DNA of 10,998 bases, from positions 1-10,998 of the forward strand of contig CALJMC010000036.1 of assembly GCA_937982385.1 (NCBI GenBank). The letters are read 5' to 3'. This DNA comes from an uncultured Rickettsiales bacterium (GTDB lineage Bacteria; Pseudomonadota; Alphaproteobacteria; Rickettsiales; UBA998). A program made the translations under genes and the position numbers. The notes beneath the pieces are model-generated. The model searched no databases. It was not told where the DNA came from and was given only the letters and a program-made list of their open reading frames with translations. Shown here piece by piece: positions 1 to 5,880 of the stretch (position 1 is its first letter; each line of letters opens with the position of its first letter).

Positions 1-196
1 CAATATTATGGCGGTGCTGGATACAAACACAGATGCCATGGTAAATGTTGATGAAATCAAAGAAGCGATGTCAAAAGGAAAAATTAATTCTATTGACGCT
101 ATTGATGGCACAAGCGCGACCATTGATGACATCAAAATTTCCCTCGATACGCCTAATGCTACACTACGTGATCGTGAAGCAGGAGCAGCGCGCTAG
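1..196 (+). CDS. 3' end of an unrecognised protein with an EF-hand-like loop
   Basis: The frame is open from base 2 to the TAG at 194-196 and probably continues upstream of the window. There is no room to see a ribosome binding site for the ATG at 8, so I treat this as the C-terminus of a longer protein. Bases 20-55 encode DTNTDAMVNVDE, which fits a 12-residue EF-hand calcium-binding loop: acidic or amide residues at loop positions 1, 3 and 5, a hydrophobic residue at 8 and Glu at 12. It is flanked by helix-like IMAVL and IKEAM. Position 6 is Ala rather than the usual Gly. A second, degenerate stretch (IDGTSATIDDI) follows and might be a decayed second loop. The full protein is not identified. 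Calcium binding is inference from one loop. The stop lies one base from the stop of the convergent acetyltransferase gene. Confidence 0.5.
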   Translation, partial: NIMAVLDTNTDAMVNVDEIKEAMSKGKINSIDAIDGTSATIDDIKISLDTPNATLRDREAGAAR

Positions 197-197
197 C

Positions 198-683
198 CTA
201 AATCATTTTATGCATTATAAACGCGCCTATCAGTGAACCATCGGGGTTTTGGTAGGCGCTTTTTATTTTGCCTACCGTTTCAAAGCCGCGCTTTTGCCAT
301 AATTTGATGGAGGCGAGGTTGTTTTCTAGCACCATATTAAACTGGATGGCGTGATAGTTGAGCGTTTTTGCTTGGGCTAACATATGATCTGCTAGGACTG
401 AGGCGATGCCTTTGCCGCTATGCGCTTCAGCTATCATAAACCCTGCATTGGCGGTGTGTGACGCTGGGCCCGCATTGTTGGGCTTAATGTAATAAGTACC
501 AACAATCTCATCCTCCAGCTCAGCGACAAACACCTTAGCTTTTCCACCGTTAAACCAGATATTTTGAAGTTGTTCTTTGGTGGCGTCTAGCGGATATGGA
601 TAGGTCTCACCCGCACGCACAATAGACTCGACAATATGCCATATCGCGTCAAACTCATCATATGCTAATTCACGAATTTCCAT
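198..683 (-). CDS. GNAT-family N-acetyltransferase
   Basis: A 161-residue protein of the usual single-domain GNAT size, expected to move an acetyl group from acetyl-CoA to an amine in the cytoplasm. The acetyl-CoA pyrophosphate loop is visible as SGKGIA (about residues 89-94) after strand-like GFMIAEAH. The C-terminal NNLASIKLWQKRGFE (121-135) is the typical motif B, with Asn, Leu-Trp and Arg-Gly-Phe. The family is clear but the substrate cannot be told; members of this type include phosphinothricin- and ribosomal-protein-like acetyltransferases. The ATG directly follows the TAA of the malate synthase gene with no spacer and no well-placed Shine-Dalgarno sequence, so translation is probably coupled. 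The 3' end lies one base from the convergent upstream gene. Confidence 0.85.
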   Translation of the reverse strand: MEIRELAYDEFDAIWHIVESIVRAGETYPYPLDATKEQLQNIWFNGGKAKVFVAELEDEIVGTYYIKPNNAGPASHTANAGFMIAEAHSGKGIASVLADHMLAQAKTLNYHAIQFNMVLENNLASIKLWQKRGFETVGKIKSAYQNPDGSLIGAFIMHKMI

Positions 684-2252
684 TTACGCGAGCGCCTCAT
701 ATGCTGGGAGAGTTAAAAATTCTGCAAAATCATCGGCTATCACTAGGTCCGTCATTAGCTTGGCAGCCTCAACAAATGGTAATATATCACCATATTCCGC
801 TTCAATATCAGCGAGTTCTTCTGCAATAATACGCGTGAGCATCGGGATATCAATATTCTCAGAAGTAGCCGTAATGATGCCTGATTCATGATGCGCCCAT
901 TGCCAGAGCTGTGCACGTGAAATTTCGGCTGTTGCCGCATCTTCCATCAGATTATTAATCGGCACACAGCCGTTTCCGTTCATCCAAGACGCAGTATATT
1001 GAATCGCGACATTAGCATTCATACGCAGCCCTGCCGCGGTAATGTCACCCTTTGGAACGGCGATTAAGTCTGCCGCACTCACTGACACATCCTCGCGTAA
1101 GTTATGCAGCTGATTCGGCGTTGGCATATGTTTATCGAACACCTCCATCGCGATAGGAATCAGACCCGGATGTGCCACCCATGTGCCGTCATGCCCATTT
1201 CTAGCCTCACGTTCTTTATCAGCGCGTACCGCCGCAAAGGCTTTATCATTGGCGGCATCATCATTCTTTACAGGTATTTGCGCAGCCATCCCGCCCATCG
1301 CAAATGCACCGCGCTTGTGGCAGGTTTGAATCAACAACTCGGAATACGACTTCAAGAAATGTACCCCCATCCCCACTTGCGCTCTATCGGGTAGGACGAA
1401 CTCAGGGCGGGCATGGAATTTTTTGATGAAGCTGAATATATAATCCCAACGTCCACAATTAAGCCCTGCAATATAGTCTTTCAAGGCGTAGAGAATCTCA
1501 TCCATTTCAAACACAGCGGTGATGGTTTCAATCAACACTGTTGCTTTAATCGTACCATGAGTGATGCCTAGCTTCGCCTCAGCATAGGAAAAGACATCAT
1601 TCCACAACTCCGCTTCTTGATGTGATTCTAGCTTGGGAATATAAAAGAATGGCCCTGTCCCGTTCGCGGACATATGCGCCGCATTATGAAAAAAGAATAA
1701 GCCGAAATCCATCAACGCACCTGGTATAGGCTCATCATTAATAGAAATATTTTTATCATTTAAATGCCAGCCGCGCGGGCGAACAATCAATGTCGCCGTC
1801 TCATCATTCAGCGTGTAGTGCTTGCCCTTTTCATTGGTAAATTCGAGTGTGCCGCGCGCCGCCTCACCCAACGCAATCTGCGCTTCCATCACACGCTGCC
1901 ATGTTGGGCTGAGGGAATCCTCAACATCCGCCATAAACACTTTTGCACCTGAATTGAGCGCATTAATTATCATCTTCGGTTCGGCTGGGCCTGTGATTTC
2001 TACACGACGGTTTTGAAGCGCTTCAGGAATGGGAGCTACCTTCCAGTCACTGCCGCGAATATGTGCTGTGTCCTCCAAGAAATCAGGATTCCATCCATTG
2101 CTGATACGCGCCTGACGCACTTCGCGCTCTGCCAGCAAGCTCAAACGACGGCCATTAAACTGCTGATGCAATGCAAAGATAAATGCCTGTGCATCTTCTG
2201 TTAAAATCGCCTCATACGCAGGGATCATTTCGCCGTGGATGGTCAGTGTCAT
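684..2252 (-). CDS. aceB: Malate synthase A
   Basis: Condenses glyoxylate with acetyl-CoA to malate and CoA, the second special step of the glyoxylate shunt, in the cytosol. The 522-residue length fits the A isoform (about 530) and not the roughly 720-residue G isoform. Visible landmarks are the catalytic-arginine motif RPRGWH (158-163), the metal-binding Glu in LIETI (240-244), the family signature KDYIAGLNCGRWDYIF (258-273), CHKRGAFAMGGMAAQIP (311-327), and MEDAATAEISR (436-446), whose Asp438 corresponds to the catalytic base. The C-terminus FLTLPAYEALA also matches the family. The signature has Tyr260 where His is usual. The ATG at 2252 has GAGG five bases upstream. No isocitrate lyase gene is in the window. 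The acetyltransferase gene follows directly and is probably cotranscribed. Confidence 0.96.
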   Translation of the reverse strand: MTLTIHGEMIPAYEAILTEDAQAFIFALHQQFNGRRLSLLAEREVRQARISNGWNPDFLEDTAHIRGSDWKVAPIPEALQNRRVEITGPAEPKMIINALNSGAKVFMADVEDSLSPTWQRVMEAQIALGEAARGTLEFTNEKGKHYTLNDETATLIVRPRGWHLNDKNISINDEPIPGALMDFGLFFFHNAAHMSANGTGPFFYIPKLESHQEAELWNDVFSYAEAKLGITHGTIKATVLIETITAVFEMDEILYALKDYIAGLNCGRWDYIFSFIKKFHARPEFVLPDRAQVGMGVHFLKSYSELLIQTCHKRGAFAMGGMAAQIPVKNDDAANDKAFAAVRADKEREARNGHDGTWVAHPGLIPIAMEVFDKHMPTPNQLHNLREDVSVSAADLIAVPKGDITAAGLRMNANVAIQYTASWMNGNGCVPINNLMEDAATAEISRAQLWQWAHHESGIITATSENIDIPMLTRIIAEELADIEAEYGDILPFVEAAKLMTDLVIADDFAEFLTLPAYEALA

Positions 2253-2258
2253 AATTTC

Positions 2259-2279
2259 CTCATCTCTCTTTGTGATGAG
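2259..2279 (-). promoter_or_regulatory. Inverted repeat that could mask the aceB ribosome binding site
   Basis: On the aceB mRNA, CTCATC (2279-2274) is complementary to GATGAG (2264-2259), which overlaps the Shine-Dalgarno sequence of aceB. The spacer is nine bases. One G-U and one A-U pair can extend the stem to eight. Folding would hide the ribosome binding site. This is seen in the sequence only; any regulatory role is inference. Confidence 0.35.
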
Positions 2280-2288
2280 AAGAGATTA

Positions 2289-2300
2289 CGGCGTGCGCCG
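2289..2300. promoter_or_regulatory. GC-rich inverted repeat in the divergent aceB/yihY region
   Basis: CGGCG and CGCCG flank a central TG, forming a near-perfect 12-base palindrome 37-48 bases upstream of the aceB ATG, in otherwise AT-richer DNA. It could be an operator for the divergent genes or a small hairpin in the aceB leader. No regulator can be named from it. Confidence 0.25.
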
Positions 2301-2319
2301 CAGAAAATCAACAACGCTC

Positions 2320-2348
2320 TTGCATGGCACGCACCATCTCCCTACTAT
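2320..2348 (+). promoter_or_regulatory. Possible promoter of the yihY-family gene
   Basis: TTGCAT (2320-2325) and TACTAT (2343-2348) are spaced by 17 bases and partly resemble sigma-70 -35 and -10 boxes. The expected transcription start would fall at about 2354-2357, directly before the ATG at 2358, giving an almost leaderless message. This fits the lack of any Shine-Dalgarno sequence there. The boxes are weak matches. Confidence 0.3.
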
Positions 2349-2357
2349 TAGAATCCT

Positions 2358-3230
2358 ATGGAATTTTTAAAACGCATCTATCACAGCTTTCAACAAGCGA
2401 TTTATGACACGGTCATGGCACATGATGGCGTTGAGCATGCTGGCTATCTCGCCTTTTTGGGCATGCTGGCATTGTTCCCGTTTTTGGTATTCCTCGTTGC
2501 CATTGCAGGGTTTATAGGGCAAGGCGAAGCGGGGGCGCAGTTCATCTCGTTGATCATGACCAATTTGCCGCCAAAAGCCGCGGCAGCTTTAGAGCCACGC
2601 ATTGCTGAAATTACCTCTGGTCCACCACAAGGGCTCCTCACCGTCGCGATTCTGGGCGCCATTTGGACGGCCTCCTCAGCTGTGGAGGGGACGCGCACCA
2701 TCTTAAACCGCGCCTATCGTGTCAGCACCCCGCCCTCTTATTGGTTCAGACGCACGATGAGTATTGTTCAATTACTCTTTTTCACCACGATATTGGTACT
2801 AGGAATGCTGTTGCTGGTCTTTGCACCCATTGCAATAACCGAGCTTGAGCATATTTTTGATTTCTCACTGTCACTAAAAGAGAATGCTTCGTGGAATAAT
2901 ACGATTTTGATGCTCTCAGGCTTTGCGATGTTCGCGGTAGTGGCGAATCTCTATTATATTTTGCCTAATATTAAACAGCGTTTAAGCAACGTATTGCCCG
3001 GCGCCGCCATTGTGGTAGCACTCTGGGTGGGAGCTGCCTCGCTTTTCTCCATCTATCTATCAAAATTCGACCAAGTGAACCTCATTTATGGCTCGCTCGG
3101 CGGTATCATCGCTACGCTCATTTTCTTCTATATCATTAATTTGATTTTCATCTTCGGCGCTGAATTCAATTATCATCTCGCCAATGCGCGCGGTGAGGAG
3201 ATTGAAGAAAAAGAACATGCCGACGAATAA
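2358..3230 (+). CDS. YihY/BrkB (UPF0761) family inner-membrane protein
   Basis: A 290-residue integral membrane protein with about six predicted hydrophobic segments, at roughly 32-53, 92-108, 134-160, 182-204, 214-234 and 246-270. The family fingerprint is visible in AGYLAFLGMLALFPFLV near the N-terminus, the central IWTASSAVEGTRTILNRAY (102-120) and the C-terminal IYGSLGGIIATLIFFY followed by GAEFN (243-271). It ends in a short acidic, charged cytoplasmic tail. The family has been called 'ribonuclease BN' and 'virulence factor BrkB', but those names are not reliable functional assignments; the role is unknown, and transport or envelope function is only a guess. The ATG at 2358 lacks a Shine-Dalgarno sequence. 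The gene diverges from aceB and is followed after 41 bases by the structured element at 3272-3355. Confidence 0.92.
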   Translation: MEFLKRIYHSFQQAIYDTVMAHDGVEHAGYLAFLGMLALFPFLVFLVAIAGFIGQGEAGAQFISLIMTNLPPKAAAALEPRIAEITSGPPQGLLTVAILGAIWTASSAVEGTRTILNRAYRVSTPPSYWFRRTMSIVQLLFFTTILVLGMLLLVFAPIAITELEHIFDFSLSLKENASWNNTILMLSGFAMFAVVANLYYILPNIKQRLSNVLPGAAIVVALWVGAASLFSIYLSKFDQVNLIYGSLGGIIATLIFFYIINLIFIFGAEFNYHLANARGEEIEEKEHADE

Positions 3231-3271
3231 TAACCTCTTCCCGTATTAATCAAATATATTTCATAGTGGTC

Positions 3272-3355
3272 ACGAGGGCAATATGTCCGCGCCAGCCTTG
3301 AGCTTGGCTAAAGTAATCGCCTATTGCTGAGCGCAGGAGCGTGGAGCCGGGGCAA
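3272..3355 (+). repeat. Structured element copy A (possible small RNA or 3' UTR element)
   Basis: This 84-base segment is related to 10402-10482 on the other strand. Shared blocks are ACGAGG at the start, then AGCC, CCTATTGC, AGG, TGGAGC and GGGGCAA at the end. It can fold into three hairpins. The first is GGGC/GTCC (3276-3279 with 3285-3288). The second is AGCC/GGCT (3294-3297 with 3306-3309). The third is a terminal stem TTGC/GCAA (3324-3327 with 3352-3355) enclosing GCGC-AGGA-GCGT (3331-3342) behind a TGA/GGA internal loop. It follows the yihY-family stop in the same direction and precedes the small unknown gene. The transcribed strand and the function are not known. It has no U-run like that of an intrinsic terminator. 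Confidence 0.55.
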
Positions 3356-3370
3356 AGAAAGAGCACCCAA

Positions 3371-3787
3371 ATGAACGACTTAACAGCAAAGAAAATAAGC
3401 GAAGCAGCGCAAAAAGAACTCGATACATTACTCAAAAAGTTTGAGGATGATTTTGCCAAAACCATTGAGCGTATTAGCACATTGGATATTGTGGCAGGCT
3501 CCCCTGCACTGGTCAATACGGGCGAACAGAACACAACCGGTGATGACATACGCGCCCTTCTTACGCACGTCCTCAATCAACAATTCAAGCGCCAGAAAAC
3601 GCCCTTAGAGCGACAGGTTAACCACGTTGGAGGACAGGTTTTTAACACCGTCTTCTCAACCTTCTTTGGAGAAGATATACGTACACCCGATTTTAATCCG
3701 TCAGCAAACCCATCCATGCGTCTGTCGCAAAGCCAAATTGCAGCGGATATATTTTCGATAATTTCACGTAGCGGACGCAACAGCTAA
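3371..3787 (+). CDS. Small hypothetical protein, 138 residues
   Basis: I do not recognise this protein. It begins with a charged, probably helical or coiled stretch (about residues 1-37: AKKISEAAQKELDTLLKKF and onward). A more polar middle follows, then a conserved-looking section PLERQVNHVGGQVFNTVFSTFFGE (about 77-100). It ends with a Ser/Arg-rich tail, MRLSQSQIAADIFSIISRSGRN. There is no signal peptide, membrane segment or Cys motif. An in-frame GTG at 3341 would add ten residues, but it lies inside the paired part of the structured element and its AGGAG is only one base away. I therefore prefer the ATG at 3371, which has a weak AAAGAG seven bases upstream. The stop overlaps the convergent rsmD stop by four bases. 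It could be a structural or accessory factor; no function is proposed. Confidence 0.6.
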   Translation: MNDLTAKKISEAAQKELDTLLKKFEDDFAKTIERISTLDIVAGSPALVNTGEQNTTGDDIRALLTHVLNQQFKRQKTPLERQVNHVGGQVFNTVFSTFFGEDIRTPDFNPSANPSMRLSQSQIAADIFSIISRSGRNS

Positions 3788-4350
3788 GCTTGATAACGAT
3801 AAAATGCTAACTGTGTTTTTCCGTAGGTTTTTTGTTTGATCAGCGCAAGCTTCGGATGTTCAGGCACTTCGTCATGGATAGCCTGCTCCACCACCACCAT
3901 AGCATTGGGCTTGAGCCATTCTGATTTCACCAATGATTTTAGCATTCGATTGGGAAAATCCTTGCTGTAGGGCGGGTCAAGAAACACGACACTCACGGGC
4001 ATACGCGCGGGCGGCAACATCGTCGCATCTGCTTTTATGAAGCTAGCATTTTCATCTTCATCCAGACTCGTGACATTCTCTTTAGTTAAGTCCAGCGATT
4101 TGCGGTTTTGATCCACAAACACCACATTCCCTGCACCACGTGATAGAGCTTCTAGGCCGAGCGTCCCGCACCCGCAACAAATATCTGCTACCACTTGTCC
4201 TTGCAGCAATGAATCATCGTCACCTGCAGGCTCAGCATGCATGACGACATTGAAAATCGCTTCACGCACCATGGATGAGGTTGGACGAATATCCTTACCA
4301 TCAGGCGTCTCTATTCTTCGTTTTCTATGTTTTCCTGCTGTGATGTGCAT
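3784..4350 (-). CDS. rsmD: 16S rRNA (guanine-966-N2)-methyltransferase RsmD
   Basis: Uses S-adenosylmethionine to methylate N2 of G966 in 16S rRNA during small-subunit assembly. The length of 188 residues is normal. The family hallmark RPTSSMVREAIFN sits at 22-34. The SAM-binding motif I is DICCGCGTLGLEALSRGA (56-73), and the catalytic amino-methyltransferase motif is DPPY (125-128). Motif I reads CCGCG where relatives typically have a GSG-type loop, a mild oddity. The start ATG lies ten bases after the stop of the pseudouridine synthase gene. AGGA overlapping that stop can serve as its ribosome binding site, so the two are probably cotranscribed. The 3' end overlaps the convergent small unknown gene by four bases. 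Confidence 0.93.
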   Translation of the reverse strand: MHITAGKHRKRRIETPDGKDIRPTSSMVREAIFNVVMHAEPAGDDDSLLQGQVVADICCGCGTLGLEALSRGAGNVVFVDQNRKSLDLTKENVTSLDEDENASFIKADATMLPPARMPVSVVFLDPPYSKDFPNRMLKSLVKSEWLKPNAMVVVEQAIHDEVPEHPKLALIKQKTYGKTQLAFYRYQA

Positions 4351-4360
4351 ATAGATATTC

Positions 4361-5089
4361 CTACAAATTAAAATTTTCTACAGGGTTTTGCACTTCTGAT
4401 ACTGTGCCTGAGATGAGTTGTCCAAGATGAAATGGCCCAAAGCTTACACGAATCAAACGGCTCACAGGGCAGTCAATATGCTCGAACATGCGACGAATTT
4501 CGCGGTTTTTTCCTTCAACCAAGACCACTTGATACCAACAATTCCGACCCTTTTGGCTTTCTAACGTAATCTCTGCGGGGGCAAAGGTAAACCCTTCAAT
4601 GGTCGCACCTGCACGCAACTCATCTAGCTCTTCTTCGGTTGGCTTGCCGTAAATTCGGACACGATAGGTTCGTTTCCACCCCAGTGACGGGTGCGACAAT
4701 TTTCCTGCTAATCCTCCATCATTCGTGAGTAATAGCAAACCCTCACTATTCATATCAAGCCGGCCCACAGACACGACGCGAGGCAGCTTCTTAGGAAGAT
4801 GGTCAAAGACGGTATCACGCCCTCTGTCATCGTTATGTGAGGTTATCAAACCTACCGGTTTATGATAGAGCCACAACCGTGTGCTGGTCAGACGCTTCAA
4901 TGGCCGGCCATCCACCACTACATGGTTGGCAGAGGTCACCTTAAAGGCAGGGGTGTCCAGCACATGGCCATCCACTTTCACACGCCCATCTTCTATCATA
5001 CGCTCGGCTTCGCGGCGCGAACAGACACCCGAATGGGCTATAAATTTAGCGATGCGTTCGCCCTCATCCATATTATTTTCGTCACTCAT
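4361..5089 (-). CDS. rluB: RluB/RsuA-family rRNA pseudouridine synthase
   Basis: Converts a specific uridine in ribosomal RNA to pseudouridine. At the N-terminus is an S4 RNA-binding domain (about 10-65: RIAKFIAHSGVCSRREAERM, then VKVDG). A catalytic domain follows, with GRLDMNSEGLLLLTNDG (109-125) containing the catalytic Asp112, and the family's GKNREIRRMFE (193-203) and LIRVSFGPFHLG (212-223). The length of 242 is short but complete, without the long basic tail of some RluB proteins. RluB (23S U2605 in E. coli) is the likeliest assignment; RsuA or RluE/F-like specificity cannot be excluded from sequence alone. Its ATG overlaps the TGA of the upstream hydrolase gene as ATGA, indicating translational coupling, and rsmD follows ten bases downstream. 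Confidence 0.88.
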   Translation of the reverse strand: MSDENNMDEGERIAKFIAHSGVCSRREAERMIEDGRVKVDGHVLDTPAFKVTSANHVVVDGRPLKRLTSTRLWLYHKPVGLITSHNDDRGRDTVFDHLPKKLPRVVSVGRLDMNSEGLLLLTNDGGLAGKLSHPSLGWKRTYRVRIYGKPTEEELDELRAGATIEGFTFAPAEITLESQKGRNCWYQVVLVEGKNREIRRMFEHIDCPVSRLIRVSFGPFHLGQLISGTVSEVQNPVENFNL

Positions 5090-5835
5090 GATGCTACTTT
5101 CTTGTTTTTCGCGCGATAGGCCGCACTAGCCTCGACGAATGCTCTACAAATTTTATCATCGGCTTCGCTCACGCGGTATTCAGGATGCCACTGCACGCCC
5201 AAACAAAAGGGATGCTCACTCACTGATAATTCAATGCCTTCAATCACACCATCAGGTGCGGTACTATTAATCAGCACGCCTTCAGCTACTGCGTCAACGG
5301 CTTGGTGATGCGCGCTATTAACGCCAGCTTCCAAGCTTCCAACAATGCTGTGCAGCAACGTACCTTCAACAATCGCGATGCTATGCCCCACCTCGTCACG
5401 CGGATTAGACTGCTCATGCTCAAGCGCGTTCTCGATGCTGTCAGGGATATGCTGAATGAGCGAACCACCCAACACCACATTAAGAAGCTGCTGCCCACCA
5501 CAAATGCCCAAAATCGGCATCTTGCGGTCAATCGCACCCTTCGTCACTGCCCATTCAAAGGCAGTACGGTTTTCTTTCAATTCCACGGTGTCATGCTGCG
5601 ATGTTGCGCCATACATTGATGGCGGCACATCAAACGCTCCGCCTGTGATAATCAGCCCATCCATCATATCGAGATAGTCATCTGCAAGATCAGGCTCATG
5701 CGGCAAACCAAACGGCACTGCACCCCATCTGCTTACACACTGGGTATAATTCTCACGAATCGCAAACCATGGTTTTTTGGAGTAAGTTTCTTTAGTTTCG
5801 TAATCGAGTGAAAACCCGATGATTGGCTTGGTCAT
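5086..5835 (-). CDS. Class-I glutamine amidotransferase-like hydrolase (peptidase C26, PuuD-like)
   Basis: A 249-residue cytoplasmic hydrolase of the gamma-glutamyl-gamma-aminobutyrate hydrolase family, which cleaves gamma-glutamyl amide bonds. Visible features are LIITGGAFDVPPSMY (about 62-76), the nucleophile elbow GICGGQQLLN with Cys112, and the catalytic pair in GVQWHPEY (His217, Glu219). HHQAVD (about 176-181) is also typical. The start at 5835 is chosen because AGGA lies six to seven bases upstream. An in-frame ATG at 5853 would add six residues but has no ribosome binding site. PuuD acts in putrescine breakdown in E. coli, but no other polyamine gene is here, so the substrate is uncertain. 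It sits between metF (45-base gap) and the rRNA pseudouridine synthase (4-base overlap). Confidence 0.88.
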   Translation of the reverse strand: MTKPIIGFSLDYETKETYSKKPWFAIRENYTQCVSRWGAVPFGLPHEPDLADDYLDMMDGLIITGGAFDVPPSMYGATSQHDTVELKENRTAFEWAVTKGAIDRKMPILGICGGQQLLNVVLGGSLIQHIPDSIENALEHEQSNPRDEVGHSIAIVEGTLLHSIVGSLEAGVNSAHHQAVDAVAEGVLINSTAPDGVIEGIELSVSEHPFCLGVQWHPEYRVSEADDKICRAFVEASAAYRAKNKKVAS

Positions 5836-5880
5836 GATATATCCTATAAACATTCGTAAAGACTGAGCAGATAGCCTTCA

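Noticed and set aside
1104..1394. Plus-strand frame of 96 codons inside aceB
   Set aside because: It is a shadow of the strongly supported malate synthase frame, with no family similarity.
3272..3355. tRNA, SRP RNA, tmRNA or intrinsic terminator at element A
   Set aside because: No T-loop GTTCGA-type sequence, no SRP GGAAGGAGGC-type apical motif, no tmRNA ends, and no T-run after any stem were seen.
3250..3576. Open frame of 108 codons on the minus strand
   Set aside because: Its first two thirds are a Ser/Val-rich shadow of the plus-strand small gene, and the rest is the antisense of structured element A. The element's second copy does not keep the frame open.
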